Positions 6,309 to 13,798 of a DNA stretch of 21,663 nt are shown here, piece by piece. Within the stretch, counting starts at the first letter, position 1. The number at the start of each line of letters is the position of its first letter. The stretch is from positions 1 to 21,663 of the forward strand of contig CAMBHH010000035.1 of the NCBI GenBank assembly GCA_945866505.1, given 5' to 3'. The stretch comes from Flavobacterium psychrophilum. Its GTDB lineage: Bacteria; Bacteroidota; Bacteroidia; Flavobacteriales; Flavobacteriaceae. Under the pieces are notes generated by a model. It did not search any database and was not told where the DNA came from. It saw nothing but the letters and a program-made list of their open reading frames with translations. A program made the translations under genes and the position numbers.

Positions 6309-7706
6309 CTACTGTTTTTTAGCAATTTGCGCCATCAATTCTGCTTCGGCCACTAGTTTACCATTGGCGTAAGCATTGGCTTGCATGTGACAAATTCCTC
6401 TTCGTATTGGCGTTATTAATTCGCATTTAAATGTCAAAGTATCTCCTGGAAGCACCTTATGTTTAAATTTGACATTATCGATTTTCATAAAATAAGTCAA
6501 ATAATTTTCTGGATCTGGAACTGTACTTAATACCAAAATTCCTCCTGTTTGAGCCATAGCTTCCACTATAATAACGCCAGGCATTACTGGAGCTCCAGGA
6601 AAATGACCTACAAAGAAACTTTCGTTCATTGTCACATTTTTCAATCCAACAATATGGCTTTCAGACATTTCTAAAATTCTATCCAAAAATAAAAACGGAG
6701 GTCTGTGCGGAAGAACTGACATTATTTTGTGAATGTCCATCAAAGGTTCTTGATTCAAATCATATACAGGGACATAATTTCTCTGTTCAATTTTTATGAT
6801 TTTTGCAATCTTTTTGGCAAACTGAGTATTGACAAAATGACCAGGTTTATTAGCTATTACTTTTCCTTGAATTCTTGTTCCTATTAGTGATAAATCGCCT
6901 ACTACGTCAAGAAGTTTGTGTCTAGCGGCTTCGTTTGGATAATGCAGTGTTAAATTATCTAAAATGCCATTGGGCTTAACAGTTAGTTCCTCTTTTCCAA
7001 ACGCAATTTTTAGATTATTCATTGTTTTTGCAGAAATTTCTTTATCTACATAAACAATCGCATTATTCAAATCTCCTCCTTTTATTAATCCCTCTTCTAA
7101 TAAAAATTCTAATTCATGAAGGAAACTAAAGGTTCTAGAATTGGCTATTTCAGTTTTAAACGCCGCAATGGACTTCATCGTTGCATTTTGAGTGCCTAAT
7201 ACTTTGGTTCCAAAATCAACCATTGCTGTTACGCTATAGCTATCATTTGGCATAATCATAATTTCGCTACCTGATTCTTCATCGGTAAACGAAATAATTT
7301 CTTTTACAACATATACGTTTCTTTTGGCTTCTTGATCTTGAACACCAGCTTTTTCAATAGCTTCAACAAAATATTTAGAAGAACCATCCATAATTGGAAG
7401 TTCTGAGGCGTCTAATTCTATGATAATATTATCTAAATCGCAACCTACTAAGGCTGCCAAAACGTGCTCGGGAGTTTGAATTTTAACTCCTAATTTTTCT
7501 AAATTAGTTCCTCTTTGTGTATTTACAACATAATTGGCATCAGCTTCAATAACAGGTTGTCCCTCTAAATCCTTTCGAACGAAAGTAAAACCATTATTGA
7601 TTGGAGCAGGTTTAAAAGTCATCGTCACTTCTTTTCCTGTGTGTAATCCAACTCCGGTTAGTGAAATTTCTGTTTTGATAGTCTTTTGTTTAACCATTGT
7701 TTGCAT
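6309..7706 (-). CDS. lpxC-fabZ: Bifunctional LpxC deacetylase / FabZ dehydratase
   Basis: One 465-aa chain fuses two enzymes. Residues ~4-310 are LpxC, the zinc-dependent deacetylase that commits UDP-3-O-acyl-GlcNAc to lipid A. The Zn ligands are in TPEHVLAAL (His81) and HKLLDVVGD (His263, Asp267), with the distal histidine in KPGHF (His290). Residues ~320-465 are FabZ, the (3R)-hydroxyacyl-ACP dehydratase, with HRPPFLFLDR, the catalytic His368 in VGHFPG and Glu382 in VEAMAQ. The fusion is typical of Bacteroidota. The two halves compete for the same 3-hydroxyacyl-ACP pool. The ATG at 7706 overlaps lpxD by 17 bases. A second ATG at 7697 (MVKQKT) is equally plausible and overlaps by 8, which implies translational coupling. 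Confidence 0.97.
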   Translation of the reverse strand: MQTMVKQKTIKTEISLTGVGLHTGKEVTMTFKPAPINNGFTFVRKDLEGQPVIEADANYVVNTQRGTNLEKLGVKIQTPEHVLAALVGCDLDNIIIELDASELPIMDGSSKYFVEAIEKAGVQDQEAKRNVYVVKEIISFTDEESGSEIMIMPNDSYSVTAMVDFGTKVLGTQNATMKSIAAFKTEIANSRTFSFLHELEFLLEEGLIKGGDLNNAIVYVDKEISAKTMNNLKIAFGKEELTVKPNGILDNLTLHYPNEAARHKLLDVVGDLSLIGTRIQGKVIANKPGHFVNTQFAKKIAKIIKIEQRNYVPVYDLNQEPLMDIHKIMSVLPHRPPFLFLDRILEMSESHIVGLKNVTMNESFFVGHFPGAPVMPGVIIVEAMAQTGGILVLSTVPDPENYLTYFMKIDNVKFKHKVLPGDTLTFKCELITPIRRGICHMQANAYANGKLVAEAELMAQIAKKQ

Positions 7707-8736
7707 TTTTTTTATTTAATATTTCTTTTTTTAATTCTTCTAATTCTGCTACAATTTTTGGCAAATTCTTGAAATGAACATACGATTTACTAAAATCATT
7801 GTACCCAAATGTGGGACTTCCTTGTAAAATTTCGTCATCCTTTACATTGCGAGCTACGCCTGATTGCGCTTGGATACGTACATTATTGCCAATTGTGAGA
7901 TGTCCTACAATACCTACTTGACCTCCAATCATTCCGCTTTTGCCAATTTTTGTAGAACCTGCAATTCCTGTTTGAGCAGCAATCACCGTATTCTCTCCTA
8001 TTTCCACATTGTGCCCAATCTGGATTTGATTGTCGAGTTTCACTCCTTTTCTTATAATTGTTGAACCCATTGTGGCTTTATCAATCGTAGTGTTTGCCCC
8101 AATATCGACATTATCTTCGATGATTACATTTCCTATTTGAGGAATTTTAGTATAAGTTCCTTCCTCATTTGGAGCAAAACCAAATCCATCGGCTCCTATG
8201 ACTGCGCCAGAATAAATCACACAATTATTTCCTATAATTGTTTCCGAATGAATTTTAGCGCCGGCAAAAATAGTAACATTATTGCCGATTTTTACATTTT
8301 CGCCAATAAAACAATTTGGATAAATTTTTACATCATCACCCAAAACTACATTGTTTTCGATATAACAAAAACTTCCTAAATACAAATTTATACCATAATT
8401 TACACTTTCTGCGATAAATGAGGGTTGTTCTATTCCTATCTTTTTTCCCTTTTTAGTTTGATCATAAAACTCCAATAATTTAGTGAAAGACAAATAAGCG
8501 TCTTCAACTTTTATCAAAGTGGTAGTTAATTCTCCTTCCTGAACGAAGGTATTATTTACAATAGTTATGGTAGCTTGAGTCGAATAAATAAAATGTAAGT
8601 ATTTAGGGTTTGCCAAAAAACTAATCGATCCTTCTGAAGCTTCTTCAATTTTTGACAATTTATAAACTTCAGCATTTGGATTACCAATCACTTCTCCGCC
8701 CAAAACGCCTGCTATTTGTTCTGCTGTAAATTTCAT
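7690..8736 (-). CDS. lpxD: UDP-3-O-acylglucosamine N-acyltransferase
   Basis: The 348-aa protein has the canonical LpxD length. LpxD adds the N-linked 3-hydroxyacyl chain to UDP-3-O-acylglucosamine, the step after LpxC. The N-terminal domain (~1-100) carries SFLANPKYLHFIY. The beta-helix runs from ~105 to 315 with the conserved GADGFGFA (181-188). The catalytic His242 lies in IQIGHNVEIG. This is the more canonical of the two LpxD-type proteins in the window. It heads the lpx block, and two -7-like elements lie in its upstream gap. Its stop overlaps the start of lpxC-fabZ. Confidence 0.97.
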   Translation of the reverse strand: MKFTAEQIAGVLGGEVIGNPNAEVYKLSKIEEASEGSISFLANPKYLHFIYSTQATITIVNNTFVQEGELTTTLIKVEDAYLSFTKLLEFYDQTKKGKKIGIEQPSFIAESVNYGINLYLGSFCYIENNVVLGDDVKIYPNCFIGENVKIGNNVTIFAGAKIHSETIIGNNCVIYSGAVIGADGFGFAPNEEGTYTKIPQIGNVIIEDNVDIGANTTIDKATMGSTIIRKGVKLDNQIQIGHNVEIGENTVIAAQTGIAGSTKIGKSGMIGGQVGIVGHLTIGNNVRIQAQSGVARNVKDDEILQGSPTFGYNDFSKSYVHFKNLPKIVAELEELKKEILNKKNANNG

Positions 8737-8832
8737 CTTATCTGATTGTATTCTTTATTGAAATAAGATGGAACTCTTTATTTAACGTTCTCGTAATATT
8801 CAAAAAAAATGTACTGGTTTGTTTCATCTCGA

Positions 8833-8862
8833 CAAAAATATAAAAAATAGATTTCAAATATA
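8833..8862 (-). promoter_or_regulatory. Candidate promoter elements for the lpx operon
   Basis: Two minus-strand matches to TAnnTTTG occur between the HD-domain gene and lpxD: TATATTTG (8862-8855) and TATTTTTG (8840-8833). Neither has a well-spaced TTG. They would give an lpxD leader of roughly 90-110 nt. Confidence 0.4.
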
Positions 8863-8867
8863 GGTTT

Positions 8868-10097
8868 TTAAACAAGTTGTTTTGGAAAGCAAAGATAATA
8901 TTTGGTTACAAATTTAGATAATGACTTAAGATTCAATTGATCAGAAGCATCAACTACATCTTCGATTGTACGGTCTTTTTTCAAAATCCGAATGGGTTCT
9001 GCCTCTTTGCTATAGGCTTGGTTTTTAATTTTACCTTTGAAAATAAAATAACCTGATTCTACTAATGTGATATTATTTTCCACTGCGAATCGTTCTTTTA
9101 AATCGTGTAATGCTTCGATAGGAACTTTTTCTTCGCTCAATTTAATTTTCAATAAATCTCTGTTAATAATCATTTTACTTAAAGAAGATAATATAAAATC
9201 GTCTTGTTTTTGCCAAGATTTCAATGCGCTAATAATATCAAAATCATCCAATTGAGAAAATAAATCCAAGGTTTCGCTGTCGAAAGTTTCCATTGTAATT
9301 TTGTGTTGCATAAAGAACTTCAACGGTTCGCTACAAGGAAGAATAATTCCTTTTTGAGTCAATTCTTTGGCACGTTTTAAAACTTTAGTTAAAATTAATT
9401 CGGCTGCCAAACTGGTTTTATGCAAATAGGCTTGCCAATACATCAATCGTCTGGACATCAGGAATTTCTCTACCGAATAAATGCCTTTCTCTTCAATTAC
9501 CAATACATCATCAACGACATTCATCATCTGAATTAATCGTTCGGAATTGACATTTCCTTCGGCTACTCCCGAATAAAAACTATCGCGTTTCAAGTAATCC
9601 ATTCGATCCATATCCAGCTGACTCGAAATGAGTTGCAGCATAAATTTACGATGATAATCACCTTTAAATATTTGGATGGCCAAACTTAATTGCCCATTAA
9701 ATTCCGTGTTCAATTGCTGCATAAACAACAGTGAAATGGCTTCGTGATGCACATCTTCGACAATGCTACTTTCCATTGCATGCGAAAAAGGTCCATGACC
9801 AATGTCATGCAACAAAATGGCAATGTATAGGGCGTTTTCTTCTTCCGACGAAATAGAAATTCCTTTGAAACGAAGGGTTTCGACCGCTTTTTGCATTAAG
9901 TGCATGCAACCTAACGCGTGATGAAAACGAGTATGATTGGCCCCAGGATAAACTAAATACGACAAACCCATTTGGGAAATTCGCCGCAATCTCTGAAAGT
10001 AAGGATGCTGGATTAAATCGTAAATTAAGGCGTTGGGTATGGTAATAAACCCGTAAATCGGGTCATTGAATATCTTCAATTTATTGATTTCGCTCAC
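8868..10097 (-). CDS. HD-domain phosphohydrolase (SAMHD1/dGTPase-like)
   Basis: From a GTG at 10095-10097 the protein has 409 aa and begins in the conserved stretch INKLKIFNDPIYGFITIP. An HD metal site is visible: TRFHHALG (His59 and His60), LLHDIGHGPFSH (His97, Asp98) and the later QLDMDRMDYLKRD. This order matches the family that includes SAMHD1 and bacterial dNTP triphosphohydrolase-like proteins, so hydrolysis of a nucleotide phosphate is likely but the substrate is not known. An in-frame ATG at 10178 would add 27 residues, but a strong -7 element (10120-10127) lies inside that extension. The GTG start is therefore preferred. The gene lies upstream of lpxD on the same strand. Confidence 0.88.
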   Translation of the reverse strand: MSEINKLKIFNDPIYGFITIPNALIYDLIQHPYFQRLRRISQMGLSYLVYPGANHTRFHHALGCMHLMQKAVETLRFKGISISSEEENALYIAILLHDIGHGPFSHAMESSIVEDVHHEAISLLFMQQLNTEFNGQLSLAIQIFKGDYHRKFMLQLISSQLDMDRMDYLKRDSFYSGVAEGNVNSERLIQMMNVVDDVLVIEEKGIYSVEKFLMSRRLMYWQAYLHKTSLAAELILTKVLKRAKELTQKGIILPCSEPLKFFMQHKITMETFDSETLDLFSQLDDFDIISALKSWQKQDDFILSSLSKMIINRDLLKIKLSEEKVPIEALHDLKERFAVENNITLVESGYFIFKGKIKNQAYSKEAEPIRILKKDRTIEDVVDASDQLNLKSLSKFVTKYYLCFPKQLV

Positions 10098-10119
10098 AGT
10101 ATTGATTTGTTTTGAGGAA

Positions 10120-10127
10120 CAAATATA
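10120..10127 (-). promoter_or_regulatory. -7 promoter element that decides the start of the HD-domain gene
   Basis: TATATTTG on the minus strand is an exact TAnnTTTG match. Transcription would begin about 15 nt before the GTG at 10097, after the upstream ATG at 10178. A -33 TTG at the right spacing was not seen. Confidence 0.55.
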
Positions 10128-10509
10128 AGGAAATCTATGAGGGTATGAAAATTTAAGCATTCGATTATATAAGTCCAATATGAAGGTTGCTTATTAATCT
10201 ATTGGTTTAAATCGAAGATTCGTGTGGGTATAGATTTGAGTCTTTTTTTGGTCATTGTCTTCTATTTACATGCACTTTTTCTTTGTCTGGGAATTGACTG
10301 AAAAAAGGTCTAAAAGCGGGACAATTGACACTAATAGTTTTCCTACTCTATATGGGTAGTATATGGGGCTTTGACCGGGCTTTGATAGGGAGTAAAATAA
10401 AAGATGTCCCGTCTTATGTCCCGTCCCATGTTTTGACCCCTATTTTTTACTATTTTAAAACTAGAAATACGCCTCATTTATGGTATGCCTTTCAAATTCT
10501 CCTAATTGT

Positions 10510-10592
10510 CAAAGTTTCCGACTTTAGGGTTGTAATTTTGATTTTTAACTGATTTTATTTTAACATCAGTCACAGATTGGCAAACACATCCT
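10510..10592. repeat. Dispersed direct repeat, copy A
   Basis: It starts with CAAAGTTTCCGACTTTAGGG and ends with GATTGGCAAACACATCCT. It matches 12910-13008 in the same orientation: 24 of 30 bases at the left end and 15 of 18 at the right end, with a diverged middle. The two copies flank the DUF1254/1214-lipoprotein module. Confidence 0.65.
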
Positions 10593-10663
10593 CAAAGTCG
10601 TAGATATTGTGTAGCGACGTACTTTTTTAAAAGTTATAAATCTTTCCATTTTGAGCTACAAAT

Positions 10664-10712
10664 CAAAAAAAACCTCGTTAAATCTCGACAATTCGGGATA
10701 AACGAGGTTGTT
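10664..10712 (-). terminator. Terminator of the DUF1254/1214-lipoprotein operon
   Basis: The outer stem AACCTCGTT / AACGAGGTT encloses an inner stem ATCtCG / CGgGAT. On the minus strand it is followed by a run of eight T. It lies ~100 nt past the lipoprotein stop codon. Confidence 0.8.
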
Positions 10713-10739
10713 TAATATGGTTTTGGGAAATTATCTTGA

Positions 10740-10790
10740 AAAATAGCGTACTGCAGATTAAAACTCTTGCAGTTTCTTTCAGGCTATTTT
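10740..10790. repeat. Stem-loop downstream of the lipoprotein gene
   Basis: The arms AAAATAGC (10740-10747) and GCTATTTT (10783-10790) enclose CTGCA / TGCAG. There is no T-run, so it may be an RNA-stabilising 3' hairpin ahead of the terminator. Confidence 0.45.
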
Positions 10791-10813
10791 GCAGACAATC
10801 AAGAAAAGTTATG

Positions 10814-11641
10814 CTATGGCTTATAATTGCTCATTCCCGGTCCAGTTTTATCAAATACATTAAAGAACTCATCAGCCATGATACTTGCAATTCCATTTTC
10901 TGGTGTCTCGATTAAATCCTTATCCAGTGTCTTAACCCGTAACTTCCAGCCTACCGGTAGTTTTTTATAGTTGCTTTGCCCTGCGGCAACAAATTGATCG
11001 TAGGTAAATTGTGGTTTTAGTCCAAGTTGGAATCCTTTTAGGATGTAAGTATTGCCATCTGTATCGTCAAGAAGAACGACAGAGGTACCTTTTTTCCAAC
11101 CCAACTCGCTTTTCCGAGCTATAGTCACTGACTTGTAGGGTTTGGTTTGTGAAACACCACCGGCATTGTCACCCATATTAAGTTGAGCAACCCAAGCAGC
11201 TTTAATACCATTGAAGTCTCTCACCTCTCCCATCTCAATATCGGTATAATCAGGTGTCCAAAGCTTTGGCCCGTTCAACGATGCCCCTTTTATTCCATAT
11301 TCTTGTTTCATTTTTTCAAAGTCGAGCCCTTCGACTAGTTCCTGAGGGGCAGTGTCTTTGGACGCTGGAATACCAACAGGTGTGAACATAGTATTATAAC
11401 AAGGTGCGACCATTTTCCCAGTTTTAGGATCGGGGGTTGCTAAAAAGATTTCGATGAACCGTGTAAGATGCAAGTTTTCAACACGCAACGACTTAGCTTT
11501 TGCACCATCATTAAGAACGTTAACAGCAGCTTTAGTCTCTTTTGATTCATTGAGATTAGCTGATTTTTCAGATTTATTACCACAGGAAGTGATAATGAAC
11601 ACCATAGCAATTGCTAAAGATATTGTTGTTTTTGTTTTCAT
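10814..11641 (-). CDS. Lipoprotein of unknown function, partner of the DUF1254/1214 protein
   Basis: The 275-aa protein has a lipoprotein signal: a hydrophobic segment to IITSC with Cys20 in the lipobox, then a Ser/Lys/Asn-rich tether (21-50). The mature part (~50-275) has no catalytic motif I recognise. It contains conserved-looking tracts such as GLDFEKMKQEYGIKG and GPKLWTPDYTDIEMGEVRDF, and it ends with a globular-looking tail (EFFNVFDKTGPGMSNY). The next residues after the Cys are GNKS, which gives no clear inner-membrane retention signal by Bacteroidota rules I know. It follows the DUF1254/1214 gene by 28 nt on the same strand, so the two are almost certainly one operon. A shared periplasmic or envelope role is inferred. 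Confidence 0.85.
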   Translation of the reverse strand: MKTKTTISLAIAMVFIITSCGNKSEKSANLNESKETKAAVNVLNDGAKAKSLRVENLHLTRFIEIFLATPDPKTGKMVAPCYNTMFTPVGIPASKDTAPQELVEGLDFEKMKQEYGIKGASLNGPKLWTPDYTDIEMGEVRDFNGIKAAWVAQLNMGDNAGGVSQTKPYKSVTIARKSELGWKKGTSVVLLDDTDGNTYILKGFQLGLKPQFTYDQFVAAGQSNYKKLPVGWKLRVKTLDKDLIETPENGIASIMADEFFNVFDKTGPGMSNYKP

Positions 11642-11669
11642 AATTTTAGTTTTTGAATATTAGTAAAGA

Positions 11670-12734
11670 TTAATTAACTTTTAAAGGACTCGGGAATATC
11701 CAAGCACCATTGAGGAGTTGCTCTTTTGCACGATAAAGTCTAACCGTATAGTTCCATCCGTCAGAAATAGGCAGGTAATTTACTTGTTTTGGGTCTCCAC
11801 CAAAATGCATCGTAATGCTGCCGTCTCCATTTTTGTTAGCAGTTAAACTATTGAATGAGTACGCATTGGAAGAATTAGGTTCAAAATACCCTGCCTTGTT
11901 ATACATACTTATAGACCAAAAGCCATTAACTGGAACATCCTTTAAAGTTAAAATATAAGGGGTCTTACCGTCGTTTATTTCGGGATTCACATTGATGTAA
12001 ATGGCCGCATGAGGTGGATTTCCTCCCCAACCTACAGCAGCACCTAAAAAATGCGCTATTGGATCCACTTCATCAACATCTCCAAAGCACTTTTTTGTAT
12101 CGGTAATTGTCGACGCAATAACTTTAATTGCCCCCCTGAGTTTATCCAGTGAAGGTTGATCCCAATTCGGGATTTCAAATGTTCCTATAGAACTTTGAGT
12201 AGCAGTTATTTTGTTTTGGATTTCAGTGACAATCTGATTGTCTTTTTCATCATCACCGTTAACCAGAATACGAACAATCAGACAAACGTAACGTGTACCA
12301 ACACTTTCTTTTGTAAATGTATAGGATTTTGAATCGTATTCTACCGACTTGGTATATTCATCCTGATTGATCACCTGCATGGCAATGTACCTCTTGTCTG
12401 CATTAGGTAGTGAGACAGTAAGTGGATTGTTTAGATCAAAGATACCTATGGAGTAACGAGTGTCACGGTTCAGACGAACAACATCTTGTTTGTCTATTGG
12501 GGTAACAGAACGAATATGATAGAATTTACCGAAAGCTCCTAACTTTGTATAGTTAGTAAATGTCCGGTCAGTTTCTGCCCTTACAAATGATTCCCATCTT
12601 ACAGGAATACTTTTTTCATTCTGAACTTTTGATTGGTAACTACTTGCCTCCTTTTGCTGTGCAACTAAATGGGATGTTGTAATGAAAAGAATACAACAAA
12701 AAACACTTCTATAGATGTTCAATTTATTTATCAT
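11670..12734 (-). CDS. Exported DUF1254/DUF1214-type protein
   Basis: The 354-aa protein has a signal peptide (hydrophobic ~10-22, likely cleavage after SHLVAQ). The N-terminal half holds the DUF1254-like motif VVRLNRDTRYS (85-95). The C-terminal half has the DUF1214 pattern, GFWSISMYNKAGYF, then NYLPISDGWNYTVRLY (from 319) and NGAWIFP. Proteins with this pair are widespread and mostly uncharacterised; the fold is beta-rich. It is the first gene of a two-gene operon under the best-matching promoter in the window (12838-12867), which gives a leader of about 95 nt. The pair lies between direct repeats, which suggests separate acquisition. Confidence 0.88.
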   Translation of the reverse strand: MINKLNIYRSVFCCILFITTSHLVAQQKEASSYQSKVQNEKSIPVRWESFVRAETDRTFTNYTKLGAFGKFYHIRSVTPIDKQDVVRLNRDTRYSIGIFDLNNPLTVSLPNADKRYIAMQVINQDEYTKSVEYDSKSYTFTKESVGTRYVCLIVRILVNGDDEKDNQIVTEIQNKITATQSSIGTFEIPNWDQPSLDKLRGAIKVIASTITDTKKCFGDVDEVDPIAHFLGAAVGWGGNPPHAAIYINVNPEINDGKTPYILTLKDVPVNGFWSISMYNKAGYFEPNSSNAYSFNSLTANKNGDGSITMHFGGDPKQVNYLPISDGWNYTVRLYRAKEQLLNGAWIFPSPLKVN

Positions 12735-12837
12735 TTGTATACTTAATTTATTTGAAACACCTTTTTTTCGGGCTTACTAGTAATGCTGGCGCTATTTTTA
12801 GTATGGGATTTAGCACCGAAAACCTATATAATAAAAA

Positions 12838-12867
12838 CAAATATAAAAGAAAGAATTAAAAAAACAA
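12838..12867 (-). promoter_or_regulatory. Strong Bacteroidota promoter for the DUF1254/1214 operon
   Basis: On the minus strand TTG (12867-12865), a 19-nt spacer and TATATTTG (12845-12838) match the Bacteroidota sigma-ABfr consensus at both boxes and at ideal spacing. The surrounding sequence is very A/T-rich. Confidence 0.75.
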
Positions 12868-12909
12868 AAAAAACTTTACTCGTTTTTTTTTTTTGCCAAA
12901 CCCGCTCCG

Positions 12910-13008
12910 CAAAGTCTCCGACTTTGAGGTAGTGATTCTCGGTTGTCAACCGCTTTTGCTATAAATGATTTTAGTTTTAAGTAAGCCAAAGACTGACAAA
13001 CAAATCCT
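12910..13008. repeat. Dispersed direct repeat, copy B
   Basis: It starts with CAAAGTCTCCGACTTTGAGG and ends with GACTGACAAACAAATCCT, matching copy A at 10510-10592. Just outside it the sequence is GC-rich for this genome (CCCGCTCCG). It differs from copy A mainly in the middle, where it is 16 bases longer. Confidence 0.65.
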
Positions 13009-13204
13009 AAAAGAAGGAGAAAGTTGGGCAGCAGGAAAAAAAAATAAGTTTTTGCATTCGATAGCACGATTCAATTAGCGCTATTATTGCATTACAACTT
13101 TTTTGTGGTTTCTATTTTATAATTTGAATAGGAACAAAAAATATTTGACTGAGGTATTATCCTGAACTAGCATCAAAAAGTCAATAAAAACTAACACTAA
13201 AAAT

Positions 13205-13645
13205 TTATTGATACCTTGTCCATAAGGTACTTTTACCAATGAACGGCATACCTAAAACATATCCTTTAATGTACAATTTACCATCATCTTGCAGCACAGC
13301 ATAACAGCTATAGGTTTTACCAGTTTTGGGGTCGTAAATTTCGCCTTTGCTCCATTCGATGTCTTCAGCATCCCATCGCAGGTTTTTTAAAATGCGTGTT
13401 CCGATAAGCTTATTCTTTTGCAACTCGATTTTAGGGTTATTGTAGTCTGTTCTAGGAGTACTACCGTCTTTGTTTTTGTTGTCTTCTAACCAGACAATCT
13501 TACCGAAAATTTTGCTATTTTCCTCATAAACTTCAACCCTGCTTGTTTTTTCTTGGTTCCACCAAACGCCTATGATTTTTTTGTTTTGTGCTTGCGAAAA
13601 AAGTGCAAAGCACAGTAGTACTAAAGTCATTTTCAAGTTTTTCAT
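13205..13645 (-). CDS. Exported DUF2147-domain protein
   Basis: The 146-aa protein has a clear signal peptide (MKNLKMTLVLLCFALFSQAQ). The mature part is a full DUF2147 domain: IIGVWWNQEKTSRVEVYEEN, FGKIVWLEDNKN, GTRILKNLRWD, GEIYDPKTGKTYSC and LYIKGYVLGMPFIGKSTLWTR. The family is a small lipocalin-like beta-barrel found in Proteobacteria and Bacteroidota. Its role is not established; an envelope location is inferred from the signal peptide. It lies downstream, on the same strand, of the glycine-rich membrane protein gene, but the repeat element at 13710-13771 separates them. Confidence 0.93.
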   Translation of the reverse strand: MKNLKMTLVLLCFALFSQAQNKKIIGVWWNQEKTSRVEVYEENSKIFGKIVWLEDNKNKDGSTPRTDYNNPKIELQKNKLIGTRILKNLRWDAEDIEWSKGEIYDPKTGKTYSCYAVLQDDGKLYIKGYVLGMPFIGKSTLWTRYQ

Positions 13646-13683
13646 ATAATTAAATTTTGATTTTTAAGCGGTAATATATGGTA

Positions 13684-13708
13684 TGCTTCGCCAGTTAGCT
13701 AACGCTCG
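13684..13708. repeat. Palindromic GC-rich motif, copy 1
   Basis: A motif starting TGCTTCGCCAG contains the perfect palindrome GTTAGCTAAC and ends ACGCTCG. About 19 of 24 bases match a motif at 16199-16222. It abuts the left end of the structured element at 13710, so the two may form one composite repeat. Confidence 0.5.
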
Positions 13709-13709
13709 T

Positions 13710-13771
13710 GTCGCCGTTTTACTTGTTGGGGTTTGTTTGCAACAAACTAGTTGTCAGTGGCGATTTCATAA
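13710..13771. repeat. Structured intergenic element, copy 2
   Basis: GTCGCC (13710-13715) and GGCGAT (13759-13764) enclose the hairpin GTTTGTT-tgc-AACAAAC (13731-13747). It is homologous to 3661-3720 with the same orientation and length. The stem bases differ from copy 1 but remain paired. Confidence 0.8.
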
Positions 13772-13798
13772 TTTGCGAATTAACTATTATTTATTGTA

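Larger units (their letters stand above)
10098..10813. other. Intergenic region with direct repeats and no supported gene
   Basis: This gap of about 700 bases has stops in all frames on the minus strand. The only plus-strand frame of note (10325-10552) has no recognisable domain and is AT-skewed like the flanks. Notable sequence: the nine-base word GGGCTTTGA occurs twice three bases apart (~10366-10386), and TGTCCCGTC occurs twice close together (~10410-10430). Positions 10510-10592 hold a dispersed repeat. A terminator lies at 10664-10712 and a second hairpin at 10740-10790. Confidence 0.6.
12735..13204. other. Intergenic region: promoter and dispersed repeat, no supported gene
   Basis: This 470-base gap holds the operon promoter (12838-12867) and a repeat (12910-13008). 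A 63-codon minus-strand frame at 12876-13067 coincides with the repeat and is judged spurious. The remainder (13068-13204) shows nothing recognisable. Confidence 0.6.

Noticed and set aside
10325..10552. 75-codon plus-strand frame in the 10098-10813 gap
   Set aside because: It has no recognisable domain, no promoter, and overlaps both the tandem words and the dispersed repeat.
12876..13067. 63-codon minus-strand frame with a hydrophobic start
   Set aside because: It coincides with the dispersed repeat at 12910-13008 and with a poly-A/T tract. The tail sequence SLPQSRRLCGAG is translated repeat DNA, and there is no domain.
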